Source of the DNA: Ruminococcus sp.
GTDB taxonomy: Bacteria; Bacillota; Clostridia; Oscillospirales; Ruminococcaceae
NCBI GenBank assembly: GCA_024697545.1
Contig: JAILFN010000053.1
Coordinates: 1 to 64,000 of the forward strand
Length of the DNA stretch: 64,000 nt
Direction of reading: 5' to 3'
Shown here: one piece after another, positions 58,849 to 64,000 of the stretch
Layout: every line of letters begins with the position of its first letter
How positions within the stretch are numbered: position 1 is the first letter of the stretch
Translations under genes and position numbers: made by a program
The notes under the pieces: model-generated
Told to the model about the DNA's origin: nothing
Database searches by the model: none
Seen by the model: only the letters and a program-made list of their open reading frames with translations

Positions 58849-59343
58849 TTACGCCTTTACCTCTACGTTAGTCTCTAACAAAGATGATGTGCAGTGAGGG
58901 CAGCGTGTAGCCTCGATCTTGATATCTTCCATCAGGCAGTAAGGGCAGGTCTTGGTGGTGGGGGCAGCCTCTTCCTCGTTCTTCTTGGCAAGAGCAGCAG
59001 CCTTCTCAACAGCGCCGTTGATAGCCTTGAGCATGAGGAACAGAATAAGCGCGATAACGATGAAGTTGATGACCGCCGAAATGAAGGAGCCGTAGTCGAA
59101 CTCTACGTTGCGGAGAGTGAACTTTCCGCCCACTACCTGCATAACGCCGTTCTCATCCTTCTTGGCACCGCCCGTTACAACGCCGATCAGAGGATTGATG
59201 AAGTTGTCGGTAAGAGATGTCACGATGTTGCCGAACGCAGCACCGATGATAACACCTATCGCCATGTCCATAACGTTGCCCTTGAGCGCGAACTCCTTGA
59301 ACTCACTCATAAAATTCTTGATAAAACCTTTCTTTTCAGCCAT
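58849..59343 (-). CDS. mscL: Large-conductance mechanosensitive channel with C-terminal zinc ribbon
   Basis: FMSEFKEFALKGNVMDMAIGVIIGAAFGNIVTSLTDNFINPLIG; tail CPYCLMEDIKIEATRCPHC; start chosen at 59343. Confidence 0.95.
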   Translation of the reverse strand: MAEKKGFIKNFMSEFKEFALKGNVMDMAIGVIIGAAFGNIVTSLTDNFINPLIGVVTGGAKKDENGVMQVVGGKFTLRNVEFDYGSFISAVINFIVIALILFLMLKAINGAVEKAAALAKKNEEEAAPTTKTCPYCLMEDIKIEATRCPHCTSSLLETNVEVKA

Positions 59344-59530
59344 ATTAAAGCACTCCCTTAAATAAATATTTGCAACGCGGTAAAGCACTGCATTTTTTAC
59401 GATAAAAATTATAACATATTTGAGATGCAAAGTCAACAGTTTTTTGTCAAATAATGTGCTTTTTTGTATATCATACCCGATATCTGCCGAAGAGAACTCT
59501 TGAAAAATGAACGAAAGTTCCAAAAAACTA

Positions 59531-59559
59531 TTGACATATCACATAAATCATGGTATAAT
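59531..59559 (+). promoter_or_regulatory. sigma-A promoter of glgA
   Basis: TTGACA-17 nt-TATAAT. Confidence 0.85.
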
Positions 59560-59635
59560 ATGTTAAAACAGTTTGGTTATTATAATGAACGAAAAATGAT
59601 ATATCTATCAAATATACAGAAAGGAATCTTTTGAT

Positions 59636-61078
59636 ATGAAAAATATTCTTTTTGCTTCGTCAGAGGTCGTACCTTTTATCAAGACAGGCGGTCTTGCGGA
59701 TGTTGCGGGCTCGCTGCCAAAGTGCTTTGATAAGAGATATTTCGATGTAAGGGTCATTCTGCCAAAATACGCCTGCATTCCGCAGAAGTTGAAGGACGGC
59801 ATGGCTTACAAGACCCATTTCTATATGTACTTCAACGGTCAGAACCGCTATGTCGGTGTTCTTGAATCTCAGTACGAAGGCATAACCTTTTACTTTATAG
59901 ACAATGAATACTACTTCAACGGCGATAAGCCCTACGGCGACTGGCACTGGGATATCGAGAGGTTCATGTTCTTTGACAGATCGGTGCTTTCGGCGCTGCC
60001 GCTTTTAGGCTTCCGCCCCGATATCATACACTGCCACGACTGGCAGACGGGTCTTATACCCGTGTACCTGCATGACAGCTTTCAGGGCGGCGAGTTCTTC
60101 CGCGGCATAAAGACGGTCATGACGATACACAACCTTAAATTCCAGGGCAACGAGAATGCAGAACGCTTCAAGAAGCTTTCGGGGCTTTCAGATTACTACC
60201 TGACCTACGACAAGCTGCTTCATCAGCGTGACGGCAATATGCTCAAAGGCGGTATCGTCTATGCCGACGCTGTGACCACCGTTTCCGATTCCTATGCGGA
60301 GGAGATCAAGACGGGCTTTTACGGCGAGGGGCTTGACGGTCTTCTTCGCGCAAGGAGCCATGATCTTCGCGGCATCGTAAACGGCATCGACTATGATGCG
60401 TTCGACCCTGCAAAGGATGATATGATAGCCTGCAAGTACGACAAGAACACGGTGACTGAGGGAAAGCTCGCCAACAAGCGTGCTTTGCAGCAACAGCTGG
60501 GGCTCACCCGTGATGATAACAAGTTCATGATAGGCATAGTCAGCCGCCTTACCGACCAGAAGGGCTTTGACCTCATAGCTTACATGATGGAGCGCTTTTG
60601 CCAGCAGGATCTTCAGATCGTGGTGCTGGGCACGGGCGACGGCAAGTATGAGGATATGTTCCGCCATTTTGCATGGAAGTATCCCGACAAGGTCTCGGCG
60701 AACATTTATTACAGCGAGGAGATGTCACACAAGATATATGCCGCTTCCGATGCTTTCCTTATGCCTTCGCTGTTTGAGCCCTGCGGTCTTTCACAGCTGA
60801 TGTCGCTGCGCTACGGCACTCTGCCCATCGTGCGCGAGACAGGCGGTCTGAGGGACACCGTCCAGCCGTATAACGTCTTTGAGAAGACGGGCACGGGGTT
60901 CAGCTTTACAAACTATAACGCCCACGATATGTATAACACCGTAATGTTCGCACATTCCATCTATGTGGTAAACCGTGAGGACTGGAACGGTATAGTCAGC
61001 CGCGCTATGTCCGCAGACTTCTCATGGCAGGCTTCCGCAAAGAAATATCAGGAGATGTACGACTGGCTCATCGGATAA
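59636..61078 (+). CDS. glgA: Glycogen synthase (ADP-glucose type, GT5)
   Basis: ILFASSEVVPFIKTGGLADVAGSLPK, HCHDWQTGLIPVYL, SLFEPCGLSQLMSLRYGTLPIVRETGGL. Confidence 0.97.
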   Translation: MKNILFASSEVVPFIKTGGLADVAGSLPKCFDKRYFDVRVILPKYACIPQKLKDGMAYKTHFYMYFNGQNRYVGVLESQYEGITFYFIDNEYYFNGDKPYGDWHWDIERFMFFDRSVLSALPLLGFRPDIIHCHDWQTGLIPVYLHDSFQGGEFFRGIKTVMTIHNLKFQGNENAERFKKLSGLSDYYLTYDKLLHQRDGNMLKGGIVYADAVTTVSDSYAEEIKTGFYGEGLDGLLRARSHDLRGIVNGIDYDAFDPAKDDMIACKYDKNTVTEGKLANKRALQQQLGLTRDDNKFMIGIVSRLTDQKGFDLIAYMMERFCQQDLQIVVLGTGDGKYEDMFRHFAWKYPDKVSANIYYSEEMSHKIYAASDAFLMPSLFEPCGLSQLMSLRYGTLPIVRETGGLRDTVQPYNVFEKTGTGFSFTNYNAHDMYNTVMFAHSIYVVNREDWNGIVSRAMSADFSWQASAKKYQEMYDWLIG

Positions 61079-61091
61079 AAGGATATCACCC

Positions 61092-61124
61092 GCCCGCATT
61101 CCTCAGAGGGATTGCGGGCTTTTT
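61092..61124 (+). terminator. Terminator after glgA
   Basis: GCCCGCA...TGCGGGC plus TTTTT. Confidence 0.85.
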
Positions 61125-61148
61125 GCTTCATGAAAAGTTTACACTATC

Positions 61149-61180
61149 TTGTCAACCAAATAATAAAAAGAGGTTGACAA
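61149..61180. promoter_or_regulatory. BirA-type operator upstream of bioY
   Basis: TTGTCAACC-N14-GGTTGACAA, perfect 9-bp arms overlapping the -35 box. Confidence 0.85.
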
Positions 61181-61202
61181 ACATTCCCGCGTGTGTTATA
61201 CT
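61174..61202 (+). promoter_or_regulatory. sigma-A promoter of bioY
   Basis: TTGACA-17 nt-TATACT. Confidence 0.85.
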
Positions 61203-61237
61203 ATCATACGTCAAAATATCACAAGGAGTGTTTTAAA

Positions 61238-61807
61238 ATGTCTGAAGCAGTTATGAAAAAGAATAAGTTTTCCGTCATTGAGCTTGTGTATATGGCTATG
61301 TTCGCAGCTCTGATGGCGGTATGCTCGTGGGTGAGCATACCCGCGCCCGAACCGTTCGTGCCGTTTACCATGCAGACGTTCGGGGTGTTTATCACCCTTC
61401 TGATGCTCGGCGGAAAGCGCGGCGGTATGTCGATACTGGTATTTATCCTGATGGCAGCGGTGGGGCTTCCCGTGCTGGCCGGGTTCTCGGGCGGTATCGG
61501 GGCGCTGCTCGGAGCGACCGGCGGATACATACTCGGCTTCCTTATCGCCTCACCGATATATATCGCAGGCGAAAAGCTGCTCGGTGATAAGCAGTGGGTC
61601 AAGGCGGTATCGCTCCTGCTGGGGCTTATCGTATGCTATGCTTTCGGTACGGCTTGGTTTATGGTAGTCTACACAAAGAATACGGGTGCTATAGGTCTCG
61701 GCGCGGCGCTTAGCTGGTGCGTCCTGCCGTTCATTATCCCCGATATCGCAAAGCTCATGCTTGCATGGGGACTTGCGGCTCTGCTGAAAAAAAGGATAAA
61801 CCTGTGA
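61238..61807 (+). CDS. bioY: Biotin transporter BioY
   Basis: PFTMQTFGVFITLLMLGGKRGGMSILVFILMAAVGLPVLAGFSGGIGALLGATGGYILGF. Confidence 0.97.
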   Translation: MSEAVMKKNKFSVIELVYMAMFAALMAVCSWVSIPAPEPFVPFTMQTFGVFITLLMLGGKRGGMSILVFILMAAVGLPVLAGFSGGIGALLGATGGYILGFLIASPIYIAGEKLLGDKQWVKAVSLLLGLIVCYAFGTAWFMVVYTKNTGAIGLGAALSWCVLPFIIPDIAKLMLAWGLAALLKKRINL

Positions 61808-62175
61808 AGCTGCGTCCGCACCACGCCCTCTGCGTGCAGTTTTTCGAGGGCAAGGGCTACTCGGCTGAGTTCACGGAGAGTATGTGCCGTGTGACGGAGC
61901 GCCTGGCGTCGGAAGATCCCGTGATCGAGCTTACCCTTTCGGCGGACGTTATATGCTCCGCCTGTCCGCACAATGTCGGCGGGGTATGCGAAAGCAATGC
62001 AAAGGTCGCGATGTATGATGCTGCCGTGCTGAAAGCGGTGTCCGCAGAGAAGGGAAGCGTCATGCCGTGGAGCAGGCTTTCAAGCTCGGTGCATGAAAAG
62101 ATCATCGACTGCGGCAGGCTCTCCGACATATGCGGCGACTGCGTTTGGGCAGGGATATGCGGTCCAAAAGCCTGA
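61804..62175 (+). CDS. DUF1284-like cysteine-rich protein (GTG start, overlaps bioY)
   Basis: KLRPHHALCVQFFEGKGYS, CSACPHNVGGVC, CGDCVWAGICG; GTGA overlap with the bioY stop. Confidence 0.85.
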   Translation: MKLRPHHALCVQFFEGKGYSAEFTESMCRVTERLASEDPVIELTLSADVICSACPHNVGGVCESNAKVAMYDAAVLKAVSAEKGSVMPWSRLSSSVHEKIIDCGRLSDICGDCVWAGICGPKA

Positions 62176-62204
62176 GCTGCACAAAGACAGATAACAACAG
62201 ATCG

Positions 62205-62228
62205 GGGCGGTCACAGACCGCCCTTTTA
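62205..62228 (+). terminator. Terminator after the bioY operon
   Basis: GGGCGGT-CACAG-ACCGCCC-TTTT. Confidence 0.85.
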
Positions 62229-62276
62229 TTATTGCTCTTTTGCTAACGTAATGATCGTTTAGAGATCGGCACTGTA

Positions 62277-62305
62277 TTGACAATTCAGCCGATCTGTGGT
62301 AACAT
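62277..62305 (+). promoter_or_regulatory. sigma-A promoter of the dockerin gene
   Basis: TTGACA-17 nt-TAACAT. Confidence 0.65.
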
Positions 62306-62343
62306 TATGTGTGTCGTCATTTGCAAGTAAAGGAGTAGTGACA

Positions 62344-63003
62344 ATGAAGTACATGATGAAGATGATCGCGGGGCTCGTTTCGGCAGTGATACTTGCTTCC
62401 GTTTCGGCTGTATCTGCTTCCGCAGCAGCCTATTACCCCGAGGTCGGCGGAGGGCTGCACGGTGACGTGGACGGGAACGGGGCTGTAAATGGTGATGACC
62501 TCGACTTGCTTAAAAACGCAATGCTCGGGTACCGCGACCCGCGCGTTACCCCGATGTCCGCTGACGTGAACGAAGACGGTTCGGTCAGCATTCTTGATGT
62601 GGTCATGCTGATGAAGATATTGAAAGCGGATATGCACTGTACAGACGGCATCAATTCCAAATATCAGTTTACCTGCAACGGCAGAACATTTACAGCCGTA
62701 TACACCGAGAACAAAGAAAAAGGTCTGTATAACTGGAAGATCACGGATTCCTATCAAATAACCAAAACGAGCGATATGCTGTTTATCTGCCGACTTCTGG
62801 CAGAGCGTCACCCCATACCCACCGCGGCTCTGAACGGGATGAGCTTCAGATCGGCAGACAACATGGCAATGGAATGGGACGCTCATAATTATGTGTACGG
62901 CATTACGGCAATAGGCAGCAGCTGGAATGATCGTGCCAAAGATGTTGACATAGACCCCACGGGTGACGGCATGAACAGAAATAATTTCTTTTTCTATCTG
63001 TAA
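62344..63003 (+). CDS. Secreted protein with N-terminal type I dockerin and novel C-terminal region
   Basis: Signal peptide; GDVDGNGAVNGDDLDLLKNAML and ADVNEDGSVSILDVVMLMKIL dockerin repeats. Confidence 0.88.
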   Translation: MKYMMKMIAGLVSAVILASVSAVSASAAAYYPEVGGGLHGDVDGNGAVNGDDLDLLKNAMLGYRDPRVTPMSADVNEDGSVSILDVVMLMKILKADMHCTDGINSKYQFTCNGRTFTAVYTENKEKGLYNWKITDSYQITKTSDMLFICRLLAERHPIPTAALNGMSFRSADNMAMEWDAHNYVYGITAIGSSWNDRAKDVDIDPTGDGMNRNNFFFYL

Positions 63004-63112
63004 AAGCTGACGGCAGAACTCATCAGGTGAGATCGGCGCAGTTTCAGGATATCCGAACGGAGCGGTTTCTGACCGTTCTTTTTCTTGTTCACAGAATATT
63101 TCGGTTTGGGTA

Positions 63113-63141
63113 TTGAAAAGACAGCCGAAATATGCTATACT
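63113..63141 (+). promoter_or_regulatory. sigma-A promoter of guaA
   Basis: TTGAAA-17 nt-TATACT. Confidence 0.7.
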
Positions 63142-63174
63142 AAATATATATTTTTTGAAAAAGGAGCAAGGCTT

Positions 63175-64000
63175 ATGAGACAGAACGGTCACGAGTATGT
63201 GCTTATTATCGACTTCGGCGGACAGTATAACCAGCTTATCGCCCGCCGTGTGCGTGAGTGCAATGTTTACTGCGAGGTCAAGTCGTACAAGACTATCACC
63301 ATCGAGGAGATAAAAGAACTTCACCCCGAGGGCATCATCTTTACGGGCGGTCCTCAGAGCGTTTACGGCGAGGGTGCGCCCTCCATCGACCGCGAGATCT
63401 TTGAACTCGGCATCCCCGTACTGGGTATATGCTACGGTTCTCAGCTCATGGCGCACGTTCTCGGCGGTAAGGTACAGACCTGCACCACGAGCGAATACGG
63501 AAAGACCGAGACCGTTTACGACAACGGCTGCCTGATGTTCGGCGGTATGCCCGAAAAGGCTGTATCCTGGATGAGCCACACCGATTACATTGCAGAGATC
63601 CCCGAAGGCTTCAAGATCACCGCGCACACCGACAACTGCCCCGTTGCAGCTATGGCTAACGCCGAAAAGAAGCTCTATGCCGTACAGTTCCACCCCGAGG
63701 TCAACCACACCGAGAACGGTCTTGCGATGCTTGACAGCTTCGTGAAGAAGGTCTGCGGCTGCAAGGGCGACTGGACTATGGGAAGCTATGCCGAGACCGC
63801 TATCCGCGACATCCGCGAGAAGGTCGGCGACGGTAAGGTGCTGCTGGCACTTTCCGGCGGCGTTGACAGCTCGGTTCTTGCGGCTCTGCTCTCAAAGGCT
63901 GTCGGCAATCAGCTGACCTGCATTTTCGTAGACCACGGCTTCATGAGGAAGAACGAAGGCGACGAGGTCGAAGCGGCATTTGCCGACTGGGACGTAAACT
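63175..64000 (+). CDS. guaA: GMP synthase (glutamine-hydrolysing), 3' end outside the window
   Basis: [31 protein letters not shown]-type segment, [34 protein letters not shown]; no stop before the window end. Confidence 0.97.
   Translation, partial: MRQNGHEYVLIIDFGGQYNQLIARRVRECNVYCEVKSYKTITIEEIKELHPEGIIFTGGPQSVYGEGAPSIDREIFELGIPVLGICYGSQLMAHVLGGKVQTCTTSEYGKTETVYDNGCLMFGGMPEKAVSWMSHTDYIAEIPEGFKITAHTDNCPVAAMANAEKKLYAVQFHPEVNHTENGLAMLDSFVKKVCGCKGDWTMGSYAETAIRDIREKVGDGKVLLALSGGVDSSVLAALLSKAVGNQLTCIFVDHGFMRKNEGDEVEAAFADWDVN

Noticed and set aside
62317-63708. 463-aa minus-strand ORF over the dockerin gene and guaA start
   Set aside because: Spans two plus-strand genes and their promoters; composition typical of antisense frames
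1-64000. CRISPR arrays, rRNA operons, prophage or toxin-antitoxin pairs
   Set aside because: Looked for regularly spaced repeats, rRNA motifs and typical modules by eye; none seen apart from the recombinase region at the left edge

Overview
This window reads as a Clostridia chromosome segment. Codon usage, gene order and a dockerin-bearing secreted protein suggest a Ruminococcus-like Oscillospiraceae (inference). It is mostly core genome. The left edge carries the end of a mobile element: a large serine recombinase, followed by what looks like a truncated tyrosine-integrase C-terminus next to rpsI-rplM. The main body contains: a DacF-like S11 protein; pgi; yceD-rpmF; a PDZ/radical-SAM DUF512 protein; der-plsY-gpsA; pyrH-frr-uppS-cdsA-dxr-rseP-ispG-polC; a histidine operon (hisZ, HisPhos protein, hisG, small ORF, hisD-hisB-hisH-hisF, two zinc-ribbon paralogs, hisI-hisE); pyrB; an amidase; a cyclophilin lipoprotein; a biotin ligase; two orphan solute-binding lipoproteins; addA; mnmA; rlmD-hemZ-MBL-relA-recJ (minus strand); a TetM-like GTPase fused to a YacP/Rae1-like NYN domain; mscL; glgA; bioY-DUF1284; a dockerin protein; and the start of guaA. 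The strongest leads are: (1) the TetM-like GTPase-NYN/Rae1 fusion; (2) a ~125-nt candidate trans-acting sRNA on the minus strand just downstream of it, with consensus promoter, 5' hairpin, anti-SD linker and terminator; (3) a DacF homologue that has lost all three S11 catalytic motifs; (4) a perfect BirA-type operator over the bioY promoter, while the biotin ligase in the window lacks a DNA-binding domain; (5) a PyrB carrying a PyrI-type zinc tail; (6) a cloverleaf-like pyrH-frr intergenic RNA with mutually exclusive pairings. All calls come from reading the sequence; no searches or folding programs were run.
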